Source: Tepidiphilus succinatimandens
Lineage (GTDB): Bacteria; Pseudomonadota; Gammaproteobacteria; Burkholderiales; Rhodocyclaceae
Length of the DNA: 64,000 nt
Assembly (NCBI RefSeq): GCF_006503695.1
Contig: NZ_SBIK01000010.1
Span: 1-64,000 of the forward strand
Direction of reading: 5' to 3'
In this document: piece after piece, positions 54,714 to 63,221 of the stretch
How positions within the stretch are numbered: position 1 is the first letter of the stretch
Layout of the letters: each line of letters begins with the position of its first letter
Notes under the pieces: generated by a model
The model's database searches: none
The model's input: the letters and a program-made list of their open reading frames with translations, nothing else
Told to the model about the DNA's origin: nothing
Made by a program: the position numbers and the translations under genes

Positions 54714-56629
54714 TCGTCGGCACGGCGGGGCACATCGACCACGGCAAGACGACGCTGGTCAAGGCGCTCACCGGCGTCGACACCGACCGGCTCGCCGAGG
54801 AAAAGGCGCGCGGCATTACCATCGAGCTCGGCTACGCTTATCTACCGCTCGCCGACGGCGAAGTGCTCGGATTCATCGACGTGCCCGGCCACGAGCGCCT
54901 GGTGCACACCATGGCCGCGGGTGCGAGCGGCATGGATTTCGCGCTCTTGGTGGTGGCCGCCGACGATGGGGTGATGCCGCAGACGCGCGAGCACCTCGCC
55001 ATCCTCGGTTGGCTCGGCGTGACGCGCGGGGCGGTGGCGATCACCAAGATCGACCGAGTCGAGGCGACGCGCCTGGCTCAGGTACGGGACGAAATCGCCG
55101 CGCTCACGGCGGGGAGTTTTCTCGAAGGCGCGCCGGTCTTCGCCGTGCGGGCGCAGGAGCCGGGCGACGAAGGCACGGCGGCGCTGCGCGCGCATCTGGA
55201 ACGTGAGGCGGGCCGAATCGCGGCGCGCCGCCGCGAGGGGTTCTTTCGGCTTGCGATCGACCGGGCGTTTACACTCGCCGGCGTGGGTACCGTAGTGACC
55301 GGTACGGTCCATGGAGGATGCTACGCCTTGGGCGGACCGGAGGAACTGCGGCTCATGCCGGCAGAACTGCCGGTGCGTGTGCGCAACATCCATGCGCAGA
55401 ACCGGCCGAGCGAGCGCGCCTTGGCCGGTGAGCGCTGCGCCCTGAACCTTCCGGGGGTGGCGAAAGAGGCCATCGCGCGCGGCGACTGGATCGCGGATGC
55501 GCGCTGTTTCTTACCCACGTGCCATCTCGATGTGGAATTGGCGCTCTCTGCGGACGCGCCGGCGCTCGGCGTGCGCACGCCGGTGCATGTGCACCTCGCC
55601 GCGGCGCACCGGCTCGCTTACGTCATACCGCTCGAAGGCGATCTCCTGCCGCCCGGCCGGCGGGGGCTCGTGCAGCTGGTTTTCGAGGAACCGCTGTGCG
55701 CTGCACCGGGCGATCGTTTCATCCTCCGCAACGCCCAGGCGAACCGCACCCTGGGAGGCGGCCGCGTGCTCGACCCTTATGCGCCCGAGCGCAAGCGCCG
55801 TTCGCCGCGGCGCCGAGCCTGGCTCGAGGCGATCACACGCCTGCTGGAAGGCGAGGGGCTCGGACCGCTGCTGGGGCAGGCGCCCTACGGTGTGGACGAA
55901 GCGCTGCTCGAGCGGCTGTTCGCGGCGCCGATCTCGGCGGCTGTGCTGCCGCCCGAGGCTTTGCGGGTGCAGGGAGCTCGAGGCGCGGCCTGGATCCTGC
56001 CCGGACACTGGGAGGCGCTCGCCGAACGGGTACTCGCCGTGCTCGAACGCCAGCATGAGCGCGTGCCTGACGACCCCGGTGTGGACACGCCGCGCCTGCG
56101 CCGCATGGTCGATGCGCTCATCCCCGAGCCTTTGTGGCAGGGCGTACTCGACGCGCTGGCGAGCCAGGGCAAGGTGGCGCGCAGCGGCCCCTGGTGGCAT
56201 CTGCCGGGGCATGCGGCCCGGCTCGCACCCGAAGAGGAGGCGCTCGCGGCGCGGCTCCTCGCCCGGCTCGAAGCGGGCGGTTTCGATCCGCCGTGGGTGC
56301 GGGATCTGGCGCGCGCGGAAGGATTGCCCGAGGAGGTGGTGCGCACCCTGCTGCGCAAGCTCGCGCGCCGTGGCGAGGCGGCGCAAGTGGTCAAGGATCT
56401 CTTCTATGCCCCCCGGCGGGTGCGGGAGCTCGCGGCGATCGCCGCCGAGCTCGCCGCGGCCGAGGGCGGAGTGCAGGCGGCGCGTTTTCGCGATGCCACG
56501 GGCTTGGGGCGTAAACGGGCGGTACAGATCCTGGAATTCTTCGATCGCATCGGCTACACCCGCCGGGTGCAGCGCCGCGGCCAGGATGCGCACCTGTTGC
56601 GCGGCGATGCCGGTTCCGTCTTCAGCTGA
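54710..56629 (+). CDS. selB: Selenocysteine-specific elongation factor SelB
   Basis: Delivers Sec-tRNA(Sec) to the ribosome at UGA codons by binding the SECIS hairpin. The 639-residue protein begins with a GTPase domain (G1 [10 protein letters not shown]3 DVPGHE, G4 as ITKID), followed by EF-Tu-like domains 2 and 3. From about residue 380 a series of winged-helix domains forms the SECIS-binding tail. It needs only a few bases of space in the operon: the start overlaps selA by ATGA. It converges with the transglutaminase-like gene, overlapping by 8. Confidence 0.95.
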   Translation: MIVGTAGHIDHGKTTLVKALTGVDTDRLAEEKARGITIELGYAYLPLADGEVLGFIDVPGHERLVHTMAAGASGMDFALLVVAADDGVMPQTREHLAILGWLGVTRGAVAITKIDRVEATRLAQVRDEIAALTAGSFLEGAPVFAVRAQEPGDEGTAALRAHLEREAGRIAARRREGFFRLAIDRAFTLAGVGTVVTGTVHGGCYALGGPEELRLMPAELPVRVRNIHAQNRPSERALAGERCALNLPGVAKEAIARGDWIADARCFLPTCHLDVELALSADAPALGVRTPVHVHLAAAHRLAYVIPLEGDLLPPGRRGLVQLVFEEPLCAAPGDRFILRNAQANRTLGGGRVLDPYAPERKRRSPRRRAWLEAITRLLEGEGLGPLLGQAPYGVDEALLERLFAAPISAAVLPPEALRVQGARGAAWILPGHWEALAERVLAVLERQHERVPDDPGVDTPRLRRMVDALIPEPLWQGVLDALASQGKVARSGPWWHLPGHAARLAPEEEALAARLLARLEAGGFDPPWVRDLARAEGLPEEVVRTLLRKLARRGEAAQVVKDLFYAPRRVRELAAIAAELAAAEGGVQAARFRDATGLGRKRAVQILEFFDRIGYTRRVQRRGQDAHLLRGDAGSVFS

Positions 56630-57680
56630 GGGAGGCCGATTCGATGCGGTAAGAGAAATGCTCCGGATCGAGGCTGTCGAGGACCTTGCCGCCCACCCGC
56701 GCCTGCGGATACATGAAAAAGCCCGACATCATGCTCGGTCCGAAGCGCAGGTCGTTCTCGTCGTTGAACGCCACCCAGTTCATCTCCCAGCTGCCGAAAA
56801 GCCGTTCGCGCAGCCCGGCGATCTTCGGGTCGTCGAGCGGCAGTTTTTCTTCGAGCACCGCCTTGCGCACGTCCGCCGGGTCGACGGGGACCCAGCCGAA
56901 CTCGGCCACGTAGAATTCGGCGCGGCAGTGCTGTGCGCCGGTCACGTCGCCGCTGCGGCCCAAGGACTTGAACAAGCGTGAGTCGGCCACGCGGATGCCG
57001 TAGATTTCGCGCGCGGGGATGCCGACGGCCCGGCACAGGCCGACGTAGAGGGTATTGATGTCCACGCATTTCCCGCCAAGGTTTCCGCTCTCGAGCATGC
57101 TCTTGACGTCGCCCAGGCCGCAGCCGCGCACCTTGGGATCGCGGAAGGAGTGTTCCACCACCCAGTCGTAGATCGCGCGGGCTTTCTGCAGCGGGGTTTC
57201 CGCTCCGGCGCTCGCTGCCAGCGCCGTGTCGCGCACGATGCCATCGAGCGGCACCCGTTCGGTGGGCTGGAGATAGCGTTCGAGTACCGTCTCCTGCTCG
57301 GGGGTGGGTCGGGGCGGCCGGTGCCAGTCGATTTGCCGATCGCGGGTGGCGACTTCGATGCGCACGCTGGCGCGGCGCTCGGCGGCTCCACGCCAGCGGG
57401 CGAAGAAGGCCTCGGCGCGCCCCAGCCGCCGCACTTCGGCCGTGTCGGCATTGCTCTGCCATTGCGGGATCTCGGCGCGTTGATAGTCGCTGAAGTTCTG
57501 CGGCAAGGGCAACCACAGCTCGGCTTCGAGGCCGGGTTCGGCAAGTTCGACGTGGTAGGTGAGCGCGAAACGGCGCCAAGATCGCGAATCGGCCGAGTCG
57601 GCAGGCGAGGCTTGGAGGGTTGGCAGGCGGGTGAGCAGCAAGGTGCCGCCCGCCAGGCCGAGAAACTCGCGTCGATCCAT
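56622..57680 (-). CDS. Exported transglutaminase-like protein
   Basis: A 352-residue protein with a Tat signal peptide (MDRREFLGLAGG). The transglutaminase-like Cys-His-Asp triad is visible: GGKCVDINTLYVGLCRAVGIP, AQHCRAEFY and VPVDPADVRK. The N-terminal part (about 35-150) is a beta domain typical of the family. Such proteins are usually peptidases or unknown hydrolases in the envelope rather than cross-linking enzymes. The position between selB and selC is probably incidental. Confidence 0.85.
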   Translation of the reverse strand: MDRREFLGLAGGTLLLTRLPTLQASPADSADSRSWRRFALTYHVELAEPGLEAELWLPLPQNFSDYQRAEIPQWQSNADTAEVRRLGRAEAFFARWRGAAERRASVRIEVATRDRQIDWHRPPRPTPEQETVLERYLQPTERVPLDGIVRDTALAASAGAETPLQKARAIYDWVVEHSFRDPKVRGCGLGDVKSMLESGNLGGKCVDINTLYVGLCRAVGIPAREIYGIRVADSRLFKSLGRSGDVTGAQHCRAEFYVAEFGWVPVDPADVRKAVLEEKLPLDDPKIAGLRERLFGSWEMNWVAFNDENDLRFGPSMMSGFFMYPQARVGGKVLDSLDPEHFSYRIESASLS

Positions 57681-57736
57681 GGGTGGGTCCTCCGCTGGGG
57701 GTCAATGTTTTTTCTTGGGTGGGTTGCGGTATATTG

Positions 57737-57789
57737 TATCGTTCCTGCGGCGGACGGGACGCATGTCCTTACCCGCCGCAGGAACGATA
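57737..57789. repeat. Palindromic element with perfect 17-bp arms just upstream of selC
   Basis: TATCGTTCCTGCGGCGG (57737-57753) and its exact reverse complement (57773-57789) flank a 19-base loop that itself contains GGAC/GTCC. The arms are too long and perfect for an ordinary operator, and no U-tract follows on either strand. It resembles a REP-like or miniature mobile palindrome. It ends 15 bases before the tRNA-Sec gene. No second copy was noticed in this window. Confidence 0.7.
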
Positions 57790-57804
57790 TCCTGGTTTTC
57801 CCGA

Positions 57805-57900
57805 GGAAGGCATCCGTGTCCGGTGGCACGGCCGGGCTTCAAACCCGGTTGGGGGCGTCCGACGCTCCCAGGTAGGTTCGACTCCTGCTGCCTTCCGCCA
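57805..57900 (+). tRNA. selC: tRNA-Sec (anticodon TCA)
   Basis: A 96-base tRNA with an 8-bp acceptor stem (GGAAGGCA with TGCCTTCC), an extended variable arm (about 57848-57870), the T-loop GGTTCGACTCC and encoded CCA. The anticodon TCA (57839-57841) reads UGA. It matches E. coli selC closely in the conserved parts, including the CTTCAAA anticodon loop. It lies 1.2 kb downstream of selB, completing the Sec-insertion set except for selD. Confidence 0.96.
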
Positions 57901-57919
57901 TCTGGCGTATCATTGCCCC

Positions 57920-59056
57920 ATGGACGAGATCGCCGCTTCCTCCCCTGCACGCCTGCACGCAGCGAGTGAGCCGCCGCGCCTCGTGCTCGAGGGGGCGTGG
58001 ACGGCGGCCGGGGTGAAGGCCGAGGCGCTCATTGCGGCTGCCGCGCAGGCTTTATCCGCGCTTCCTGAAGGGCCGGTTGCGCTCGAAGCGGCCGCGCAGG
58101 CCGAGCTCGACACCGTCGGCGCCCTGGTGCTGGAGCACATCGCGGCCGAGGCAAAAGCCAAGGGCCGGGTGCTGGATTTCTCTTCCCTGCCTCCGGCCTG
58201 GCAGGCGACGCGCTCCCTCATCGCCCATGTGGCGCAGCGCACGCCTCCGCCCGCGCCCGAGCCTTTTTCCGGCTTCGCCTACATCGGCAAGGTCGCCGTC
58301 GATCTCGCGCGCCATTACCGGGACATGTTGGCGTTCATCGGCGAGGTCACGCTGCATCTGCTGCCGCTGCTCGTACGGCCCTGGCGCATCCGCTGGGATT
58401 CGGTGATCGTGGAGATCGAGGCAGCCGGCGTGCGGGCGGTTCCCATCGTGGCCTTGCTCTCCTTTCTCATCGGCGTGGTGCTCGCCTACCAGGCGGGGGT
58501 GACGCTCGATCGTTTCGGCGCCAACGTCTTCATCGCCGACATGATCGGGGTCGTCGTCATGCGGGAGATGGGACCGATGATCGCCGCCATCCTCGTGGCC
58601 GGACGCACTGGATCGAGCTATGCTGCCCAGCTCGGGTCGATGCGCGTCACCCAGGAGATCGACGCGCTGCGCTCGCTCGCGCTGCCGCCGGTCGAGATGC
58701 TGGTGATCCCGCGCTTCCTTGCGCTGGCGATCACGCTGCCGCTACTCACCACCTTGGCCAACGCCGCCGGGGTGCTGGGCGGAATGGTGGTGGCCACCGG
58801 CGGTTTCGGGCTGGACTGGACGGTCGGTTTGCAGCGTCTGGGGCGGCTGGAGAATACCCATTATTGGGTGGGACTGGTGAAGACGCCGGTCTTCGCCACG
58901 GTGATCGCCCTCATCGGCTGCCAGGCAGGCATGAGCGTGCGCGGCTCGGCGCTGGAAGTGGGGCGGGCGACCACCTCCAGCGTGGTGCAAGCCATCTTCT
59001 GGGTGATCGTGCTCGATGCGATCTTCTCCATCGCATTTCGGCGGTTGGGGCTATGA
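57920..59056 (+). CDS. mlaE: MlaE-type lipid ABC transporter permease with N-terminal STAS-like domain
   Basis: A 378-residue inner-membrane permease. Residues about 15-95 form a STAS-like domain, a known fusion in some MlaE proteins. The permease part has FLIGVVLAYQAG, the conserved MREMGPMIAAILVAGRTGSSYAAQLGSM and IAFRRLGL end. It moves phospholipids (or related lipids) between the membranes with the MlaF ATPase and an MCE protein. It begins 19 bases after the selC CCA and overlaps mlaF by 4. Confidence 0.9.
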   Translation: MDEIAASSPARLHAASEPPRLVLEGAWTAAGVKAEALIAAAAQALSALPEGPVALEAAAQAELDTVGALVLEHIAAEAKAKGRVLDFSSLPPAWQATRSLIAHVAQRTPPPAPEPFSGFAYIGKVAVDLARHYRDMLAFIGEVTLHLLPLLVRPWRIRWDSVIVEIEAAGVRAVPIVALLSFLIGVVLAYQAGVTLDRFGANVFIADMIGVVVMREMGPMIAAILVAGRTGSSYAAQLGSMRVTQEIDALRSLALPPVEMLVIPRFLALAITLPLLTTLANAAGVLGGMVVATGGFGLDWTVGLQRLGRLENTHYWVGLVKTPVFATVIALIGCQAGMSVRGSALEVGRATTSSVVQAIFWVIVLDAIFSIAFRRLGL

Positions 59057-59841
59057 GCGAGGTAAGCGAAGAGACGCCGGCGATCGAGGTGCACGGCCTG
59101 TGCAACCGTTTCGGTGCGCACGTGGTGCACGAGGGGCTCGACCTGGTGGTGCCGCGCGGCAAGGTGGTCTCGCTCGTGGGCGGCAGCGGCAGCGGCAAGA
59201 CGGTGCTGCTCAACAACCTCATCATGCTCACTCGCCCGGCGGCCGGCTCCATCCGTATCCTGGGGCGGGATGTCGCCGCGCTCGGGCGTGAGGAGCGTAT
59301 CCGGCTGCAGCTGCGCCTGGGGGTGATGTTCCAGCAAGGGGCGCTCTTCACCTCGCTCACGGTGCTGGAGAACGTGATGCTGCCGCTTGCCGAGCACGCG
59401 CGCCTGCCGCGGCGGCTGCGCGAGGAGGCGGCCATGCTCAAGATCCAGCTGGCGGGGCTGGACGCGGACGCAGTGCATCGCCATCCGCGCGAACTCTCCG
59501 GCGGCATGACCAAGCGCGCGGCGCTCGCCCGGGCGCTCGCGCTCGACCCGGAGATCCTCTTCCTCGACGAGCCCACCTCCGGGCTCGATCCGGTGAGCGC
59601 CCGGGCGTTCGACCGGCTGGTGCTCGCGCTGCGCGACGCGCTGGGCGTGACGATCTTCCAAATCACGCACGACCTCGATTCGATCTTCGGTGCAAGCGAC
59701 CTCGTGGTCTTCCTCGCGCGCAAGAAAGTACTGGCCGCGGGCACGGCCGAGGAACTGGCGCAGCGTCCGGAGCCGGAGCTGCGGGCGTATTTCTCGGCGC
59801 GGGCGGGGGGTTCCAACTGTTCGTTAAATACTTGCCTATAG
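59053..59841 (+). CDS. mlaF: MlaF-type lipid ABC transporter ATP-binding protein, 3' end probably altered by IS607
   Basis: A 262-residue ATPase with Walker A GGSGSGKTVL, signature LSGGMTKRAALARA, Walker B ILFLDEPTSGLDP and H-loop THDLDS. The family normally ends shortly after the RAYFxxR region. Here the last residues (GGSNCSLNTCL) look foreign and lie at the left end of the IS607-family element. All catalytic motifs are intact, so it may work. The usual next gene (mlaD, MCE protein) is missing. Confidence 0.88.
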   Translation: MSEVSEETPAIEVHGLCNRFGAHVVHEGLDLVVPRGKVVSLVGGSGSGKTVLLNNLIMLTRPAAGSIRILGRDVAALGREERIRLQLRLGVMFQQGALFTSLTVLENVMLPLAEHARLPRRLREEAAMLKIQLAGLDADAVHRHPRELSGGMTKRAALARALALDPEILFLDEPTSGLDPVSARAFDRLVLALRDALGVTIFQITHDLDSIFGASDLVVFLARKKVLAAGTAEELAQRPEPELRAYFSARAGGSNCSLNTCL

Positions 59842-59860
59842 TTGCGCGTTTGTATACACT
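59832..59860 (+). promoter_or_regulatory. Promoter of IS607 tnpA
   Basis: TTGCCT (59832-59837), 17 bases, then TACACT (59855-59860). The predicted start is about 59867, which is the A of the tnpA ATG, so the message may be leaderless. Confidence 0.55.
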
Positions 59861-59866
59861 TTAATC

Positions 59867-60499
59867 ATGTCTCGCAAGCTCGTACCAATACATGAGGCTG
59901 CCGAAGCGCTTGGCGTCTCGGCGCAGACTCTTCGCCGCTGGGAGCGCGAAGGGCGACTGTTGCCCGATGAGCGCACGGCGGGCGGGCGCAGACGCTATGA
60001 CCTTGCCCGGCTCAAGCCAGAGAAGTTCCGCTCGCAAGCCGAGGCAGTACGCAAAACGGTTGCCTATGCTCGCGTTTCCAGCCACGACCAGAAAGACGAT
60101 CTGGAGCGGCAGAAGCAGGTTCTCGAACTGTATTGCGCACGGCAAGGCTGGACGTTCGAGGTCATCGCCGACCTGGGTTCCGGCATGAACTACCACAAGA
60201 AGGGCTTGAAGAAGCTGCTGGAGGCCATCATCGAAGGCCAGGTGGGTCGGCTGGTCATCACGCACAAGGACAGGCTGCTGCGCTTCGGCGCGGAGTTGGT
60301 ATTCGCCATCTGCGAGGCCAAGAACGTCGAGGTGGTCATCCTTAATCAAGGCGAGGACACGACCTTTGAGGAGGATTTAGCGAAGGATGTACTGGAAATC
60401 ATCACCGTGTTCTCGGCGCGGTTGTATGGCTCGCGCAGCCGCAAGAACCAGAAGCTACTGGACAGTGTGAAGAAAGCCGTGGAGGAAATGCAGGCATGA
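59867..60499 (+). CDS. tnpA: IS607-family serine recombinase TnpA
   Basis: A 210-residue transposase. The N-terminal MerR-like helix-turn-helix (HEAAEALGVSAQTLRRWEREG) binds the element ends. The catalytic domain begins AYARVSSHDQKDDLERQ with the nucleophile Ser71, and the C-terminal region forms a tetramer interface typical of IS607 enzymes. No frameshift or early stop is present, so it could be active. Confidence 0.94.
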   Translation: MSRKLVPIHEAAEALGVSAQTLRRWEREGRLLPDERTAGGRRRYDLARLKPEKFRSQAEAVRKTVAYARVSSHDQKDDLERQKQVLELYCARQGWTFEVIADLGSGMNYHKKGLKKLLEAIIEGQVGRLVITHKDRLLRFGAELVFAICEAKNVEVVILNQGEDTTFEEDLAKDVLEIITVFSARLYGSRSRKNQKLLDSVKKAVEEMQA

Positions 60500-61692
60500 T
60501 CGTTGCTCACAAGATCGCGCTCGATCCGAACAACGTGCAGGCCACCTACTTTGCCAAGGCCGCAGGCACGGCGCGCTTTGCCTACAATTGGGCGCTGGCC
60601 GAGTGGCAACGGCAGCACGAAGCCTGGAAACAGGACAACAGCTTGCCCAAGCCATCGCAAGCCGCACTACGCCGTCAGTTGAACGCCATCAAGCGCGAGC
60701 AATTCCCGTGGATGCTGGAGGTCACCAAGAACGCGCCACAAATGGCGATCATCCAGTTGGGCGAAGCGTTCAAGAATTTCTTTGCGGGCCGCGCCCGCTA
60801 TCCGCAATTCCGCAAGAAGGGCGTGCACGACCGCTTCACGCTCACCAACGACCAGTTCGACATCGACGGCTGCCGCATACGTATCCCCAAGTTGGGATGG
60901 GTGCGTATGCGCGAGTCGTTGCGCTTCAATGGCAAGATCATGTCGGCCACGATCTCCCGTGTGGCCGACCGCTGGTTTGCCAGTATCACCGTGGATGTTC
61001 CCGATCAGTCCCATTTGCCCAAAGCCGAAAACCAAGGCGTGGTTGGTGTGGATTTGGGTGTATCCGCGCTCGCAACACTCTCGACGGGAGAAACCATCAC
61101 CGGTCCGAAGCCTCACAAGGCGCTGCTGACCCGGTTGCAACGGCTCTCGCGCAGTCTGAGCCGCAAGCAAAAAGGATCAGCCAATCGCAAGAAGGCCAAG
61201 GCGAGGCTGGCACGTCTGCACGCCAGGATCGCCAACATCCGGCAGGACGCCCTGCACAAGCTCACGACGGACCTCACGCGCCGATTCCACGCCATCGGCA
61301 TCGAGGATCTGAACGTGCGCGGCATGGTGAGGAACCGCCATCTGGCCCGCTCCATAGCCGATATGGGCTTCTTCGAGTTCCGTCGGCAACTGGAATACAA
61401 GGCCGCGATGCGCGGCGGGCAGGTGGTGATCGCCGACCGATGGTTTCCGAGTAGCAAGATCTGCTCATGCTGCGGACACAAGCAAGAAGAACTGCCGCTG
61501 TCGGTGCGGCGCTGGTCATGTTCCATCTGTGGCGTGGAACATGACCGTGACCTAAATGCCGCGATCAACTTGAAGAATTACGCGGTGAGTTCCACGGTGT
61601 CTGCCTGTGGAGGGGAAGGCGCTGGCCTTGGCGGTGACGCCAAGGCGAAACCAGCCCCGATGAAGCAGGAAGTCAGCTTTGTTCCTGTTTAG
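60496..61692 (+). CDS. tnpB: RNA-guided endonuclease TnpB (IS607 type)
   Basis: A 398-residue TnpB with its RuvC acids in place: Asp186 (GVDLGV), Glu270 (GIEDLNV) and the Asp in HDRDLNAA. The zinc finger has CSCCG and CSICG. TnpB proteins cut DNA guided by an omega-RNA from the element's right end and help keep the element at its site. Length and motifs are intact. The start overlaps tnpA by ATGA. Confidence 0.94.
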   Translation: MIVAHKIALDPNNVQATYFAKAAGTARFAYNWALAEWQRQHEAWKQDNSLPKPSQAALRRQLNAIKREQFPWMLEVTKNAPQMAIIQLGEAFKNFFAGRARYPQFRKKGVHDRFTLTNDQFDIDGCRIRIPKLGWVRMRESLRFNGKIMSATISRVADRWFASITVDVPDQSHLPKAENQGVVGVDLGVSALATLSTGETITGPKPHKALLTRLQRLSRSLSRKQKGSANRKKAKARLARLHARIANIRQDALHKLTTDLTRRFHAIGIEDLNVRGMVRNRHLARSIADMGFFEFRRQLEYKAAMRGGQVVIADRWFPSSKICSCCGHKQEELPLSVRRWSCSICGVEHDRDLNAAINLKNYAVSSTVSACGGEGAGLGGDAKAKPAPMKQEVSFVPV

Positions 61693-61750
61693 GCAGGAAT
61701 GAGTAAGTCTGACAGAACGGTGATCCATCCACCCCCACCCTATAGGGCCG
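61560..61750 (+). ncRNA. Candidate omega-RNA region of the IS607 element
   Basis: In TnpB elements the guide RNA spans the tnpB 3' end and the right end of the element. This interval covers that expected place; I did not verify a specific fold. The guide would be the bases immediately past the true right end, near 61750. Confidence 0.25.
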
Positions 61751-61753
61751 GCA

Positions 61754-63205
61754 TCAGATACCGCCGATGCACATGTACTTGATCTCCACATACTCCTCGA
61801 TGCCGTACTTCGAGCCCTCGCGCCCCATGCCGGAAGCCTTCATGCCGCCGAAAGGCGCGACCTCGGTGGAGATGAGGCCGGTATTGATGCCGACGATGCC
61901 GTATTCGAGCGCCCCCCCCACGCGCCAGACGCGGCTCGAGGATTCGGTGTAGAAATAGGCGGCCAGGCCGAACTCGGTATCGTTGGCCATGCGGATGGCT
62001 TCTTCTTCGGTGTGGAAGCGAAAGAGCGGTGCCACCGGGCCGAAGGTCTCCTCGCGTGCGACTTTCATCTGAGGGGTGACGTCGGCGAGGATGGTCGGTT
62101 CGAAGAAGGTGCCGCCCAAGGGGTGACGCTTGCCCCCAGTGAGGATGCGCGCGCCTTTGCTCACGGCATCGGCGATGTGCTCTTCGACCTTGCGCACCGC
62201 GTTCTCGTCGATGAGGGGCCCCTGGTTGGTGCCTTCGGCGAGCCCCGGGCCGACTTTCAGCTGGGAGACGGCTTCGGCGAGCTTGGCGGCGAAGCGCTCG
62301 TAGACGCCGTCCTGCACGAGCAGGCGGTTCGCGCACACGCAGGTCTGGCCGGTGTTGCGGTACTTGGAGGCGAGCGCCCCCTGCACGGCGGCGTCGAGGT
62401 CGGCATCGTCGAAGACGATGAACGGCGCGTTGCCACCGAGTTCGAGCGAGAGTTTCTTCAAGGTGGGGGCGCACTGCGCCATGAGCTTGATACCGGTCTC
62501 GGTGGAGCCGGTAAACGAGAGCTTGCGCACGATGGGGTTGGCGGTGAGCTCGCCGCCGATGGCCGTGGCCGAGCCGGTGACGACGTTGAACACGCCAGCC
62601 GGTACGCCGGCACGCTCGGCGAGCACCGCCAGCGCCAGCGCCGAGTAGGGGGTCTGGCTCGCGGGCTTGAGCACCATGGGGCAGCCGGCGGCGAGCGCCG
62701 GTCCGGCCTTGCGCGTGATCATGGCCGAAGGGAAATTCCATGGCGTGATCGCACCGCACACGCCGATCGGTTCCTTGGTGACGACGATGCGCTTGTCGGC
62801 CAGGTGCGGCGGAATGACGTCGCCGTAGATGCGCTTGCCCTCTTCGGCGAACCACTCGATGAAGGAGGCGGCATAGAGCACTTCGCCGCGCGCTTCGGCC
62901 AGCGGCTTACCCTGCTCCGAGGTCATGAGGACGGCCAGGTCTTCCTGATTCTCGACGATGAGGTCGAACCAGCGGCGCAAAATCTTGGCCCGTGCTCCGG
63001 CGGTGAGGGCGCGCCAGGCGGGCCAGGCGGCGTTGGCAGCCTCGATCGCACGGCGCGTCTCGGCGGCACCCATCTTGGGCACGGTGCCGAGCACGCTGCC
63101 GTCGGCGGGGTTGCGCACCGTGAGGACGGCGCCGTCGTCGGCATCCGCCCAGCGTCCGTCGATGTAGGCTTGGGTGCGGAAGAGGGAGGGGTCTTTGAGG
63201 TTCAT
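61754..63205 (-). CDS. gabD: NAD(P)-dependent succinate-semialdehyde dehydrogenase
   Basis: Oxidises succinate semialdehyde to succinate, the last step of GABA breakdown. The 483 residues match E. coli GabD (482). The catalytic Cys289 is in NTGQTCVCANR, the general-base Glu in LELGGNAPF, and the cofactor site in FTGSTETG. The C-terminus ends EYVEIKYMCIGGI as in the family. The start ATG is 63205. It is downstream of the glutamate dehydrogenase gene on the same strand, 16 bases apart. Confidence 0.94.
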   Translation of the reverse strand: MNLKDPSLFRTQAYIDGRWADADDGAVLTVRNPADGSVLGTVPKMGAAETRRAIEAANAAWPAWRALTAGARAKILRRWFDLIVENQEDLAVLMTSEQGKPLAEARGEVLYAASFIEWFAEEGKRIYGDVIPPHLADKRIVVTKEPIGVCGAITPWNFPSAMITRKAGPALAAGCPMVLKPASQTPYSALALAVLAERAGVPAGVFNVVTGSATAIGGELTANPIVRKLSFTGSTETGIKLMAQCAPTLKKLSLELGGNAPFIVFDDADLDAAVQGALASKYRNTGQTCVCANRLLVQDGVYERFAAKLAEAVSQLKVGPGLAEGTNQGPLIDENAVRKVEEHIADAVSKGARILTGGKRHPLGGTFFEPTILADVTPQMKVAREETFGPVAPLFRFHTEEEAIRMANDTEFGLAAYFYTESSSRVWRVGGALEYGIVGINTGLISTEVAPFGGMKASGMGREGSKYGIEEYVEIKYMCIGGI

Positions 63206-63221
63206 GCTCGTCTCCGGGGGG

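Larger units (their letters stand above)
59808..61750 (+). mobile_element. IS607-family element (tnpA serine recombinase plus tnpB)
   Basis: It contains a serine-recombinase tnpA and a tnpB overlapping by ATGA, the standard IS607 order. IS607 elements lack clear terminal repeats, so the ends are approximate: the left end lies within the mlaF 3' end (about 59805-59830) and the right end before the gabD stop (61754). GC is a little lower than the surroundings, in keeping with acquisition. Confidence 0.85.
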
